Below are positions 16,350 to 24,860 of a stretch of DNA of 64,000 nt, piece after piece. The position numbers and the translations under genes are program-made. Within the stretch, counting starts at the first letter, position 1, and the number at the start of each line of letters is the position of its first letter. Origin of the DNA: Streptomyces sp. RB17 (GTDB lineage: Bacteria > Actinomycetota > Actinomycetes > Streptomycetales > Streptomycetaceae); assembly GCF_009604455.1 (NCBI RefSeq), contig NZ_WEGL01000001.1, forward strand, positions 930,001 to 994,000, in the 5' to 3' direction. The notes under the pieces were generated by a model that was given only the letters and a program-made list of their open reading frames with translations, had not been told where the DNA came from and did no database searches.

Positions 16350-17207
16350 GCTCTTCGTACGGAACTTGTGGATGGCCACCGGCGCCATGACCACGGTGAT
16401 GCCCACCGACCAGGCCAGTGTCACCCACAGGCCGTGCGCGATCGGTCCGCCGTTCATCAGCCCGCGTGCGGCGTCGGCCAGGCCCGACATCGGGTTGTAG
16501 TCGGTGAAGCGGCGCAGCCAGCCCGGCATCGAGTTCGTCGGCGCGAAGATCGACGAGCCGAACTGGAGCGGGAACAGCGTCAGAAAGCCCATCGCCTGCA
16601 CGGACTGTGCGTTCTTCATGATCACACCGAGGGTCAGGAACACCCACATGATGGACGAGGCGAAGAGGGTCGCCAGACCCACGGCGGCGAACAGCCCGGC
16701 CCAGTGGGTGATGTCGAAGCCCACCAGGACACCGACGACCAACAGCACGGCCGTCGCGATCAGCATCCGGGCCAGCTCCACCGCGATCTTCGCGAAGAGC
16801 ACGGAGCCGCGTCCGATCGGCAGGGACCGGAAGCGGTCCATGACCCCGCTGTTGAAGTCCTGGTTGAAGCCGGTGCCGACGCCCTGGGCCATGGACAGGC
16901 TGGTCATGGCCAGGAGGCCGGGCACGACGTACTGGACGTAGGCCTGCTGTCCGCCGCCCAGCGCCTTCCCGATCGAGCCGCCGAAGACGTACACGAACAG
17001 CAGGGTGAAGATGACCGGCATCAGCAGCGCGTCGAACATCGACTCCGGGTCCTGGCGGATCCAGAGCAGATTGCGGCGCAGCAGGGCTCCGGTGTGCCGC
17101 AGGTGCCCGCGCAGCGGGATGCGGGTGTCGGTCGAAGTGATCGGGAACGCGGGTGCGGCGCGAAGCGCCTCGTTCAGGGTGGTGGCGGGCGACGGGTGGG
17201 AACTCAT
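16347..17207 (-). CDS. ABC-2 type transporter permease (DrrB-like)
   Basis: 286 residues, ATG at 17207 overlapping the ATPase stop (ATGA, 17204-17207). The N-terminal cytoplasmic tail is followed by RRNLLWIRQDPESMFDALLMPV and six hydrophobic segments, the pattern of DrrB-type ABC-2 permeases of daunorubicin/doxorubicin exporters. The conserved run GFNQDFNSGVMDRFRSLPI is present. It pairs with the ATPase encoded just upstream to form an exporter; the substrate is unknown. Confidence 0.92.
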   Translation of the reverse strand: MSSHPSPATTLNEALRAAPAFPITSTDTRIPLRGHLRHTGALLRRNLLWIRQDPESMFDALLMPVIFTLLFVYVFGGSIGKALGGGQQAYVQYVVPGLLAMTSLSMAQGVGTGFNQDFNSGVMDRFRSLPIGRGSVLFAKIAVELARMLIATAVLLVVGVLVGFDITHWAGLFAAVGLATLFASSIMWVFLTLGVIMKNAQSVQAMGFLTLFPLQFGSSIFAPTNSMPGWLRRFTDYNPMSGLADAARGLMNGGPIAHGLWVTLAWSVGITVVMAPVAIHKFRTKS

Positions 17208-18229
17208 ACGGCGACCTCCTCGCGGGCGTCGGCGGGCACGGCGTCCTGCGGGGCACTGGCGCGGTGGCCGGTGAGCGACAGGAACACCTCGTCCAGGCTG
17301 GGCAGTTCGGTGGTGATGGAGGAGATGGTGATGCCGCGCGCGGTGACCGCGCCGACCACGGCGGTCAGCTGCTCGTCGCTGAGGATCGGCACCAGCAGGG
17401 TCCCGGACTCGGTGTCGACGGTGGTGGTCGCAAGCCCGGTGATGCCGAGCTCGTCCAGCATCGCGGAGAGCGGGCGCAGCTGCAGCGGGTCGACGGTCCG
17501 GACCCGGAGCGTGCGCCCGCCGACGCGGGCCTTCAGCTCCTCGATCCCACCCGTGGCGATGACCTTGCCGCGATCGACCACGGTCAGCTCGGAGGCGAGC
17601 TGTTCGGCCTCCTCCATGTACTGGGTGGTCAGCAGCACGGTGACGCCGTCGCCGACCATCGCCTTCACCTCGTCCCACACCTCGTTGCGGGTACGGGGGT
17701 CGAGTCCGGTGGTCGGCTCATCGAGGTAGAGGACGGCCGGCCGGCCGATCATCGAGGCGGCGAGATCGAGTCGCCGCCGCATACCGCCCGAGTAGGTGCT
17801 CGCCGGCCGCTTGGCCGCCTCCGTCAGGGAGAACCGCTCCAGCAGCTCGTCGGCGCGGGCGCGGGCGTCCTTCCGGGACAGGTCCAGCAGCCGGCCGATC
17901 ATGTACAGGTTCTCCCAGCCCGGGAGCTTCTCGTCGACGGAGGCGTACTGCCCGGTGAGCCCTATGACCCGGCGCAGCTGCCTCGGCTGCCGTACGACGT
18001 CGTAGCCGGCCACGGTGGCCTGGCCGGCGTCCGGGGTGATCAGGGTGGACAGGATCCGCACGAGGGTGGTCTTGCCGGCGCCGTTCGGACCGAGGACGCC
18101 CATCACGGTGCCCTCGCGCACGTCCAGGTCGACACCGTCCAGCGCCTTGGTCTCGCCGTAGTGCTTGACCAGCCCCCGTACCGTCACTGCGTGGCTCGCG
18201 CCGACGGGGTTCTCATGGATTCGCGTCAT
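17204..18229 (-). CDS. ABC transporter ATP-binding protein (DrrA-like)
   Basis: 341 residues from ATG 18229. Walker A GPNGAGKTT (about 47-55), signature YSGGMRRRLDLA, Walker B AVLYLDEPTTGLDP, and a C-terminal extension of about 100 residues typical of DrrA-family exporters. It is translationally coupled to the permease (ATGA overlap). The region 24-80 bases upstream holds six CCGACA-type repeats spaced 10-11 bp, unusual for a housekeeping promoter and suggestive of activator control. Confidence 0.93.
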   Translation of the reverse strand: MTRIHENPVGASHAVTVRGLVKHYGETKALDGVDLDVREGTVMGVLGPNGAGKTTLVRILSTLITPDAGQATVAGYDVVRQPRQLRRVIGLTGQYASVDEKLPGWENLYMIGRLLDLSRKDARARADELLERFSLTEAAKRPASTYSGGMRRRLDLAASMIGRPAVLYLDEPTTGLDPRTRNEVWDEVKAMVGDGVTVLLTTQYMEEAEQLASELTVVDRGKVIATGGIEELKARVGGRTLRVRTVDPLQLRPLSAMLDELGITGLATTTVDTESGTLLVPILSDEQLTAVVGAVTARGITISSITTELPSLDEVFLSLTGHRASAPQDAVPADAREEVAV

Positions 18230-18252
18230 GACAGAGACGGTGCCAGGGCCTG

Positions 18253-18310
18253 CCGACAAACCACCGACAGGCCACCGACAGCCACCGACAACCTGCCGAC
18301 GACCACCGCA
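18253..18310 (-). promoter_or_regulatory. Six helically phased repeats upstream of the ABC exporter
   Basis: The core CCGACA (TGTCGG on the coding strand) occurs at 18253, 18264, 18275 and 18285, with CCGACG at 18296 and CCGCAA at 18306: steps of 11, 11, 10, 11 and 10 bp, mean 10.6. On the minus strand the three central copies read TGTCGGTGG. Direct repeats at one helical turn, close to a start codon, are the layout of SARP-type activator sites; a large SARP gene lies on the other side of the transporter operon. Confidence 0.72.
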
Positions 18311-18384
18311 ACCATCGATCGAGGAACCACGACGGCGAGCAACCAGCCCCGCGAGAGCGGCGCCGGCTCAGGCGCAAACGGCGA

Positions 18385-18418
18385 CAGCCCCGCTGACGGG
18401 GGAAGATCAGCGGGGCTG
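18385..18418 (-). terminator. Terminator of panB
   Basis: Perfect 12-bp stem CAGCCCCGCTGA/TCAGCGGGGCTG with a 10-base loop, 22 bases past the panB stop codon. It insulates the ABC exporter promoter from panB transcription. No U-tract follows, as is common in Streptomyces. Confidence 0.8.
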
Positions 18419-18439
18419 CCGGGGTGTTGCCGCAGTGGC

Positions 18440-19324
18440 TCAGTGGACGGAGTTCTCCTCCAGCGGGAAGGTCCCGGAGACGACGTCCTCGGCGAACGAC
18501 TTCACCGCGTCGCCCATGACCTCACGCAGATCGGCGTACTTCTTCACGAACTTCGGCACCCGGCCGGAGGTCAGCCCGAGCATGTCCGTCCAGACCAGGA
18601 CCTGCGCGTCCGTGTCGGGCCCGGCACCGATACCGACCGTCGGGATGTGCAGCACCCGCGTCACCTCGGCCGCCAGCTCCGCCGGAACCAGTTCGAGGAC
18701 GACGGCGAACGCGCCCGCGTCCTGGACGGACTTCGCGTCGCGCAGGAGCTGCTGTGCCGCCTCCTCGCCCCGCCCCTGCACGCGGTAGCCCATCGCGTTG
18801 ACGGACTGCGGGGTCAGGCCGATGTGCGCCATGACCGGGATGCCGGACTCGACCAGCAGCCGGATCTGCTCGTGCGAGCGCTCGCCGCCCTCCAGCTTGA
18901 CCGCGCCGACCCCCGCCTCCTTCACCAGCCGGGTCGCCGAGCGCAGCGCCTGCACCGGGCCCTCCTGGTAGGAGCCGAAGGGGAGGTCGCCGACGATCAG
19001 GGAGCGCTGCGTGCCGCGTACCACGGCCGCCGACAGCATGGTCATCTCGTCGAGGGTGACGGGCACGGTCGTCTCGTACCCGAGGTGGCAGTTGCCCGCC
19101 GAGTCGCCGACCAGGATCACCGGGATCCCGGCCTCGTCGAAGACGGACGCGGTCATCGCGTCGTAGGCGGTGAGCATGGGCCACTTCTCGCCCCGCTCCT
19201 TGGCGAGGGCGATGTCGCGAACGGTGATGCGGCGGGTGCCCTTCCCCCCGTACAGCGCCTTGCTGCCGTCGGAGGACTTGTGCGGCGCGCTCTGCGCGTT
19301 CTGGGCAGCCGAGAGCTGCGTCAT
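18440..19324 (-). CDS. panB: 3-methyl-2-oxobutanoate hydroxymethyltransferase
   Basis: 294 residues. The second of two nearby ATGs (19324) is chosen because GAAGGAG lies 8 bases before it. Signature segments of PanB are visible: MLTAYDAMTASVFDEAGI, VGDSAGNCHLGYETTVPVTL (metal-binding Asp), VKLEGG, MAHIGLTPQSVNAMGGY-like (here NAMGYRVQGR) and GIGAGPDTDAQVLVW. The enzyme makes ketopantoate from alpha-ketoisovalerate, the first committed step of pantothenate and CoA synthesis, in the cytoplasm. It stands alone with its own terminator; an N-terminal tail of about 35 residues is longer than in E. coli. Confidence 0.96.
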   Translation of the reverse strand: MTQLSAAQNAQSAPHKSSDGSKALYGGKGTRRITVRDIALAKERGEKWPMLTAYDAMTASVFDEAGIPVILVGDSAGNCHLGYETTVPVTLDEMTMLSAAVVRGTQRSLIVGDLPFGSYQEGPVQALRSATRLVKEAGVGAVKLEGGERSHEQIRLLVESGIPVMAHIGLTPQSVNAMGYRVQGRGEEAAQQLLRDAKSVQDAGAFAVVLELVPAELAAEVTRVLHIPTVGIGAGPDTDAQVLVWTDMLGLTSGRVPKFVKKYADLREVMGDAVKSFAEDVVSGTFPLEENSVH

Positions 19325-19479
19325 GGCAACGGCTCCTTCAGTCATCTCGAGGCGCCCTGACGGCGTCCCCGGATCGCCTCCATGGTGGCACTTCGTGCCG
19401 GGCAGGGCCAGAGGGACCCCTTGTGATCCCCGCCGATGGCCGGTACCGGCCCCTGTGTAAGGCCTTGGTAAAGAACAAA

Positions 19480-19500
19480 GATACGAGACCGTTCCGTATC
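19480..19500 (+). promoter_or_regulatory. Probable TetR operator over the promoter of the DHA2 exporter
   Basis: 21-bp dyad GATACGAGAC-C-GTTCCGTATC, 8 of 10 pairs matched around a central base, ending 24 bases before the exporter ATG. A -10-like TAGGCT lies at 19511-19516, so the dyad covers the expected -35 position and a bound repressor would block polymerase. The TetR gene directly downstream of the exporter is the likely ligand-responsive repressor. The short distance from -10 to ATG suggests a leaderless transcript. Confidence 0.7.
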
Positions 19501-19523
19501 GAAATGGCTTTAGGCTCGAACAC

Positions 19524-21110
19524 ATGACAAGTCCCGTCCCTGTCTCCCGGATACCGGAAGCGGTGCACCGGCGCCGCTGGGCGATCCTCGGCGTTCTGAT
19601 GCTGAGCCTGCTGATCGTGGTGCTCGACAACTCGATCCTGAACGTCGCCATCAAGACCATCTCCAGCCCCGCGCCGACCGGTCTCGGTGCCACCCAGGGG
19701 CAGATCGAGTGGGCGATCAACGCCTACACCCTCGTCTTCGCCGGCCTGCTGTTCACCTCCGGCCTCATCGGTGACCGCCTCGGCCGCAAGAAGGTGCTGC
19801 TCGGCGGCATCGCCGTGTTCGGCATCGGCTCGGCCCTGGCCGCCGAGTCCGGCTCGCCGGGCCAGCTGATCGCCTACCGCGCCCTGATGGCCCTCGGTGC
19901 CGCCTTCGTCATGCCCGCCACCCTCGCCGTGCTGATGAACGTCTTCGAGCGCGGGGAGCAGCCCAAGGCCATCGGCATCTGGGCCGGCGGCGTCGGCCTC
20001 GCCATCGCCATCGGACCGATCACCGGCGGCGCACTCCTCGACCACTTCTGGTGGGGCTCGGTCTTCTTCGTCAACGTGCCGATCGTGATCGTCGCGCTGA
20101 TCCTGATGACCTGGCTGGTACCCGACTCCCGCGACCCCAGGCCGGGCCGCCTCGACCCCGTCGGTGTCGTCCTGTCCGTCGTCGGCCTTGTCCTGCTGGT
20201 CTACGGCATCATCAAGGGCGGCGAACTCGCCGACTTCACCGACGCCAAGGTGCTCGCCACCATCGTCGCCGGTCTTGTCGTCCTGGCCGGCTTCGTCGTC
20301 TTCGAGAAGCGCAGCGACCACCCGTCGCTCGACGTCACCTACTTCAAGAACAAGGTCTTCTCGGCCGCCATGACCGCCATCGCGCTGGTCTTCTTCGCGC
20401 TGATGGGCGTCACGTTCTTCGGTGTCTTCTACACCCAGAGCGTGCGCGGCTACTCGCCGCTGGAGTCCGGTGTGCTGATGCTGCCGCTCGCCTGCGCCCA
20501 GCTGATCTTCGCGCCGCGCGCCCGGCTGCTGGTCGACCGGTTCGGCAACAAGGCCACCACCACCGCCGGCCTGGTCCTGATCGCCGCCACCCTGGCCGCG
20601 TTCGCCACGTTCGAGGCCGACACGCCGATCTGGATCCTCGAGGTCGTCTTCTTCCTCATGGGCACCGGCATGGCGCACATCATGACGCCGACCTCCGTCG
20701 TCATCATGCAGGCGCTGCCGCGCGAGAAGGCCGGCTCCGCCTCCGCGCTCAGCAACACCTTCCGGCAGGTCGGCGGCGCGCTCGGCATCGCCGTCCTCGG
20801 CTCGGTGCTGGCCACGTCCTACCGCAACGGCATCGACGGCAAGCTCGGCATGCTGCCGCCCGCCCTGCGCGACAAGGCCGCCGAGTCCATCGAGGCCACG
20901 CTCGGCATCGCCGGCAAGCTCGGCCCGCAGGGCAAGGCCCTGGTCACGCCCGCCAATGACGCGTTCCTGCACGCCATGCACGTCACCGCCCTGTGCGGCG
21001 TGGGCGTCGCGCTGATCGGCGCCGTGGTGACGGCCCTGTTCCTGCCCGGCAAGCCGCCGGCCGCACAGGAGGGCGAACAGGAAGCGGAGTTGGTCGCGGC
21101 CGCGGACTGA
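19524..21110 (+). CDS. MFS drug exporter, DHA2 (EmrB/QacA) family
   Basis: 528 residues with about 14 hydrophobic segments. Helix 1 ends with the DHA2-type [10 protein letters not shown], the loop 2-3 motif GRLGRKK-like appears as [13 protein letters not shown], and motif C-like [17 protein letters not shown] is present. Length and motifs fit proton-coupled multidrug exporters of the EmrB/QacA group. It is followed by a TetR-family gene in the same direction and preceded by a dyad operator, a standard drug-inducible efflux module. The substrate is not evident. Confidence 0.93.
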   Translation: MTSPVPVSRIPEAVHRRRWAILGVLMLSLLIVVLDNSILNVAIKTISSPAPTGLGATQGQIEWAINAYTLVFAGLLFTSGLIGDRLGRKKVLLGGIAVFGIGSALAAESGSPGQLIAYRALMALGAAFVMPATLAVLMNVFERGEQPKAIGIWAGGVGLAIAIGPITGGALLDHFWWGSVFFVNVPIVIVALILMTWLVPDSRDPRPGRLDPVGVVLSVVGLVLLVYGIIKGGELADFTDAKVLATIVAGLVVLAGFVVFEKRSDHPSLDVTYFKNKVFSAAMTAIALVFFALMGVTFFGVFYTQSVRGYSPLESGVLMLPLACAQLIFAPRARLLVDRFGNKATTTAGLVLIAATLAAFATFEADTPIWILEVVFFLMGTGMAHIMTPTSVVIMQALPREKAGSASALSNTFRQVGGALGIAVLGSVLATSYRNGIDGKLGMLPPALRDKAAESIEATLGIAGKLGPQGKALVTPANDAFLHAMHVTALCGVGVALIGAVVTALFLPGKPPAAQEGEQEAELVAAAD

Positions 21111-21122
21111 CGCGGAACCGCG

Positions 21123-21149
21123 GTCGTACACGGTCGTACGCAGTCGTAC
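21123..21149 (+). repeat. Three direct repeats of GTCGTAC at 10-bp spacing
   Basis: GTCGTAC occurs at 21123, 21133 and 21143, exactly 10 bp apart, in the 99-base gap between the DHA2 exporter and its TetR gene. Direct repeats at one helical turn could bind an activator or be a slipped-strand duplication of CGGTCGTACA. No function is shown by the sequence alone. Confidence 0.6.
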
Positions 21150-21166
21150 ACGGGGGAAGGAGGCGT

Positions 21167-21188
21167 GCTGCGGGACAATTCCCGCAGC
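21167..21188 (+). promoter_or_regulatory. Perfect inverted repeat ahead of the TetR gene
   Basis: GCTGCGGGA-CAAT-TCCCGCAGC, a perfect 9-bp inverted repeat with a 4-base centre, 22 bases before the TetR GTG. It differs in sequence from the exporter operator at 19480-19500. It could be an mRNA hairpin in the intergenic part of the transcript or a separate operator. Confidence 0.5.
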
Positions 21189-21209
21189 ACAGTGAGAGGA
21201 CGGAACGAC

Positions 21210-21839
21210 GTGAGCCTTGCCGACAGCCGGCCGCGACCCGACGGACCCGTGCGGGGACGACCCCGCAGCGAGGCCGTGGAACGGGCCATTCTGGAAGGCG
21301 TGATGAAGCTCCTGGAGGACGGCGTACCGCTCGCCGAACTCTCCATCGAGCGCGTCGCGCGGACGGCCGGTGTCGGCAAGGCCACCATCTACCGCCGCTG
21401 GAGCGGCAAGGAGGAACTGTTCGTCGACGTCGTACGCGCCGCCGAACCCCCCGACCCCGAACTCCCCGGCACCTCCCTGCGCGACGACCTCGTCGTGCTG
21501 CTGGAGTCCCTGCGCCGGCGCGGGCTCGTCCACCGCTCCTCGGTGATCCTGCACAACGTCTACGCGCAGATGAAGCACAGCCCGAAGATCTGGTCGGCGT
21601 ACCACGCCAGTGTCGTCGCGCCCCGCCGTGCACTCGCGCTGGAGGTGCTGCGCCGAGGGCGGGAGAACGGCGAACTGCGCCCGGACGTCGACCTGGAACT
21701 CGCCAACGACCTGTTCGTCGGCCCCATGCTCGTGCGCACCATCATGCGCCCCGACGGCGACCTGCCCGAGGACCTGGCGGAGCGGATCGTCGACACGGTC
21801 CTGGACGGCCTACGGCCCGTCAGCTCGACAGCCTCGTAG
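21210..21839 (+). CDS. TetR-family transcriptional regulator
   Basis: 209 residues from the GTG at 21210, preceded by AGAGGA. The N-terminal helix-turn-helix is clear: ELSIERVARTAGVGKATIYRRWSGKEEL, the TetR type with IYRRW instead of the commoner IYYHF. The C-terminal ligand domain is all-helical and ends in a hydrophobic dimer helix. By position it is the repressor of the DHA2 exporter upstream; an operator candidate is at 19480-19500. It ends before a compact hairpin. Confidence 0.9.
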   Translation: MSLADSRPRPDGPVRGRPRSEAVERAILEGVMKLLEDGVPLAELSIERVARTAGVGKATIYRRWSGKEELFVDVVRAAEPPDPELPGTSLRDDLVVLLESLRRRGLVHRSSVILHNVYAQMKHSPKIWSAYHASVVAPRRALALEVLRRGRENGELRPDVDLELANDLFVGPMLVRTIMRPDGDLPEDLAERIVDTVLDGLRPVSSTAS

Positions 21840-21865
21840 CGCTCATGTGCGCGTTTCGTCACAAA

Positions 21866-21882
21866 CCCCGGGTGTCCCGGGG
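21866..21882 (+). terminator. Hairpin after the TetR gene
   Basis: CCCCGGG-TGT-CCCGGGG, perfect 7-bp stem with 3-base loop, 27 bases past the TetR stop. Probable factor-independent terminator without a U-tract. Confidence 0.65.
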
Positions 21883-21995
21883 ATAACGGAACTCCCTGTC
21901 CCGCTTCCCTCGTCCTCGTCTTCCGTACGGCCGTCATGGACGGCGGGAACCGAGCCGATCATCCCCTAGGGTCGGAAGAACACAGGGGAACGACG

Positions 21996-23075
21996 GTGTG
22001 CACGGCAGGCAGTGAGGCAGACGGTATGGCGCAGCAGGCATACGTGACGGAGACGGACAACGGCGGCTCGGGGCCCGAGCGACCCGGAACCCGGCTTCGG
22101 CGCCTGCTGCACCGCCTGCTCGCCGGCTGGCGCGGCGACCCGCGCATCTGGCGCCGGGGCGCCGTCCTCGCGGCCCTCGCCCTCCTCCTCGCCCTGGTGA
22201 TGCTGCTCCACTCGCACATCCCGAACCGGGTGGGCAACCTCGGCAGCCTCACCGAGACGTTTCTGCCGTGGCTGGGCCTCGCCGTCCCGGTCCTGCTGCT
22301 CCTCGGGCTGCTGCGGAGGTCGGCGACCGCGCTGATCGCCGTACTCCTCCCGGCGATCGTGTGGCTGAACCTCTTCGGCGGGCTGCTCACCGACAGGACG
22401 GGCGCGGGCGGCGACCTGATGGTGGCGACCCACAACGTCAACGCCGAGAACCCCGACCCCGTCGGGACCGCCCGCCAGGTGGCCGCCTCGGGCGCCGACG
22501 TCCTGGCCCTGGAGGAGGTCCCCGCCACGGCCGTGTCCACCTACGAGAAGGCGCTCGCGCCGACGTACAAGTACCACGCGGTCGAGGGCACGGTCGGCCT
22601 GTGGAGCAGGTACCCGATGAGCGAGGTGCGCGCGGTGGACATCAAGCTCGGCTGGAAGCGCGCGATGCGGGCCACGGTCACCACCCCGCACGGCCCCATC
22701 GCGGTGTACGTCGCCCACATGCCCTCGGTGCGGGTGAAGGTGAAGGCCGGGTTCACCGCCCGGGAGCGCGACAGGAGCGCCGACGCGCTCGGCGAGGCCA
22801 TCGCCGACGAGCCGCTGAAGCGGGTGGTGCTGCTCGGCGACCTGAACGGCACGATGAACGACCGTTCGCTCAACGCCGTCACCTCCCAGATGCGCTCCAC
22901 CCAGGGCGCGGCGGGCAGCGGCTTCGGGTTCAGCTGGCCGGCGTCGTTCCCGATGGCGCGGATCGACCAGATCATGGTCAGGGGCGTGGAGCCGGAGAGC
23001 TCCTGGACGCTGCCGCGCACCGGCAGCGACCACCTTCCGGTGGCCGCCCGTGTGAAGCTCGACACGTCCTCGTAA
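21996..23075 (+). CDS. Membrane-anchored endonuclease/exonuclease/phosphatase-family protein
   Basis: 359 residues from a GTG at 21996 with AGGGGAA 7 bases upstream; an in-frame ATG at 22026 would remove 10 residues. Three hydrophobic helices lie in the first 135 residues, followed by an EEP (DNase I-like) domain: ATHNVNAENP, DVLALEEV (metal-binding Glu), LLGDLNGTMND (catalytic Asp/Asn) and SDHLPVAA (Asp-His pair). The topology puts the catalytic domain outside. Members of this fold cleave nucleic acids, phosphoinositides or other phosphodiesters; the substrate here is unknown. It is an independent gene after the TetR hairpin. Confidence 0.88.
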   Translation: MCTAGSEADGMAQQAYVTETDNGGSGPERPGTRLRRLLHRLLAGWRGDPRIWRRGAVLAALALLLALVMLLHSHIPNRVGNLGSLTETFLPWLGLAVPVLLLLGLLRRSATALIAVLLPAIVWLNLFGGLLTDRTGAGGDLMVATHNVNAENPDPVGTARQVAASGADVLALEEVPATAVSTYEKALAPTYKYHAVEGTVGLWSRYPMSEVRAVDIKLGWKRAMRATVTTPHGPIAVYVAHMPSVRVKVKAGFTARERDRSADALGEAIADEPLKRVVLLGDLNGTMNDRSLNAVTSQMRSTQGAAGSGFGFSWPASFPMARIDQIMVRGVEPESSWTLPRTGSDHLPVAARVKLDTSS

Positions 23076-23146
23076 CCCCTTGGAATACTGGGCCTGAGAG
23101 GCTTTGTTCCGCAGCTGAACATATGCTGGTACGGAACTCCGCTCTC

Positions 23147-23169
23147 GTCGACTCTCCCGTCGAGTCGAC
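23147..23169 (+). promoter_or_regulatory. Inverted repeat before the Cml-like exporter
   Basis: GTCGACTC-TCCCGTC-GAGTCGAC, a perfect 8-bp inverted repeat with 7-base centre, 28 bases before the exporter ATG at 23197. It may be an operator or an RNA hairpin close to the ribosome binding site GGAAAGG (23178-23184). Confidence 0.6.
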
Positions 23170-23196
23170 TCCCACCTGGAAAGGCACAGGCCCTTC

Positions 23197-24420
23197 ATGC
23201 CCCTGGCCCTGCTCGCTCTGGCCGTCGGCGCTTTCGGAATCGGTACGACCGAGTTCGTGATGATGGGCCTGCTGCCCGACGTCGCGGACGACCTGCACAT
23301 CTCGATCCCCACCGCCGGACACCTGGTCTCGGCGTACGCGCTCGGCGTCGTCATCGGCGCCCCGCTGCTGGCCGCACTCACCGCCCGCATGTCCCGCCGC
23401 ACGGTGCTGATCGCCCTGATGGCGCTGTTCGTGTTGGGCAACGCCCTGTCGGCGTTCGCCCCCGGCAACGACGCGTTGCTGGCCGCCCGCTTCCTCAGCG
23501 GCCTGCCGCACGGCGCCTTCTTCGGCGTGGGAGCGGTCGTCGCCACGACGATGGTCCCGCCGGAGCGCAAGGCGCGCTCGGTCTCCCTGATGTTCCTCGG
23601 TCTGACCGTCGCCAACATCGCGGGCGTACCGGTGGCCACGCTGGTCGGCCAGCACCTGGGCTGGCGGGCCACCTTCCTGGGCGTGAGCGTCATCGGCCTC
23701 GCGGCGATCGCGTCGCTGGCGCTGCTCGTTCCGCGGGACGGGGCGCACGCGTCCGCTCCGACGGGCCTGCGCGGCGAACTGGCCGCGCTGAAGTCCCTGC
23801 CGGTCTGGCTGGCTCTGGGTACGACGGTCGCCGGCTTCGGCGCGCTCTTCGCGGCGTACAGCTATGTGACCCCGATGCTGACGCGGACTGCGGGGTACGC
23901 CGAGACGAACGTGACGCTGCTCCTGGCGCTGTTCGGCGTGGGCGCGACGGCGGGCAACCTGCTGGGCGGCCGCCTCGCGGACCACTCCCTGCGGGGAACG
24001 CTGTTCGGCGGCCTGACTTCGCTGGGGCTCGTGCTGCTCCTGTTCCCGGTGCTGATGCGGGCGGAGTGGAGCGCGGCGCCGGCGGTCGCCCTGCTGGGCA
24101 TGGCGGCGTTCATCACGGGCTCGCCGCTCCAGCTGATGGTGATGGAGAAGGCGGCCGCGGCCCCGTCCCTGGCCTCCTCCGCCAACCAGGCCGCCTTCAA
24201 CCTGGCCAACGCCGGCGGCGCCTGGATCGGCGGCCTGGCACTGGCGGCGGGCTTCGGTACGACGTCCCCGGCACTGGCGGGCGCGATGCTCGCGGTGCTG
24301 GGTCTGGGCGTGGCGAGCGTGGCGTGGGCGGTGGACCGTCGCCGGGGGACTCCGTCGGTGGGGCGGGAGAGGTTGGTTGCCTCTCACTTGCCGGAGGGGG
24401 CGGCGGCACTGCACCACTGA
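23197..24420 (+). CDS. MFS exporter, DHA1 family (chloramphenicol-resistance-like)
   Basis: 407 residues with 12 hydrophobic segments. The opening LAVGAFGIGTTEFVMMGLLP is characteristic of the Cml/Cmx/AraJ group of DHA1 exporters; LSGLPHGAFFGVGAVVA and PPERKARSVSLMFLGLTVAN are also conserved in that group. Chloramphenicol or a related drug is a possible substrate, but AraJ-type relatives have other roles. A 23-bp inverted repeat lies just upstream. No regulator gene is adjacent, so control is either by this repeat or at translation. Confidence 0.92.
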   Translation: MPLALLALAVGAFGIGTTEFVMMGLLPDVADDLHISIPTAGHLVSAYALGVVIGAPLLAALTARMSRRTVLIALMALFVLGNALSAFAPGNDALLAARFLSGLPHGAFFGVGAVVATTMVPPERKARSVSLMFLGLTVANIAGVPVATLVGQHLGWRATFLGVSVIGLAAIASLALLVPRDGAHASAPTGLRGELAALKSLPVWLALGTTVAGFGALFAAYSYVTPMLTRTAGYAETNVTLLLALFGVGATAGNLLGGRLADHSLRGTLFGGLTSLGLVLLLFPVLMRAEWSAAPAVALLGMAAFITGSPLQLMVMEKAAAAPSLASSANQAAFNLANAGGAWIGGLALAAGFGTTSPALAGAMLAVLGLGVASVAWAVDRRRGTPSVGRERLVASHLPEGAAALHH

Positions 24421-24473
24421 CCCAGGGGGCTGTGCCCTCCTGGACCCCCGTTTTCCGCCCACCCGCCCACCCG

Positions 24474-24860
24474 ACTCCGGAGTACTGGGCGATCCTGCAT
24501 GAGTCGCTGGTCACCGCTCCGATCCTGTCGCCGCCGGAGATGGCCGAACGACTCGACCGGCTGGTGGCATTGGCCGAGCGGCACCGGATCACTCCGCAGA
24601 TCGTTCCGCGGACGTGTGGGGCGTATCCCCTGATGGCCGCATCCATCAAGGTCACGGCCTTCCCGGACGCGCCGCCGCTGCTCTGCATCGAGGCGTCGTA
24701 CAGCGGTGACACCATCGACGATCCGGCCCTCGTGAAGCAGTACCGCAAGGCAAACGATCGGCTCAGGGCCGTCGCGCTGTCACCAGACACGTCCCTGGCC
24801 ATGATCAAGGCAGCGGCAGAGGATTACCGAAATGGCAAGCGACCGGATCGACTTGAGTGA
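24474..24860 (+). pseudogene. Remnant of an XRE-family DUF5753 regulator gene
   Basis: A 128-codon open stretch encodes only the C-terminal half of a DUF5753 (Scr1-type) protein: PEYWAILHESLV, MAERLDRLVALAERHRITPQ, IVPRTCGAYPLM, then the end helices YRKANDRLRAVALSPDTSLA. Full members are about 280 residues and begin with a Cro/C1-type helix-turn-helix, which is absent here; the sequence upstream is the end of the exporter gene and a Pro-rich stretch. The best internal start would be ATG 24540. It overlaps the DUF397 gene by 29 bases, as intact pairs do, so the loss removed the DNA-binding half. Confidence 0.75.

Noticed and set aside
12694..17256. Open frame of about 1500 codons on the minus strand opposite the SARP gene
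   Set aside because: Gly/Gln/Val-rich shadow of the SARP coding sequence; it also runs through the ABC permease gene in another frame.
19438..19451. Perfect palindrome GGCCGGTACCGGCC
   Set aside because: Such GC palindromes are expected by chance in this composition, and it is not placed at a recognisable promoter.
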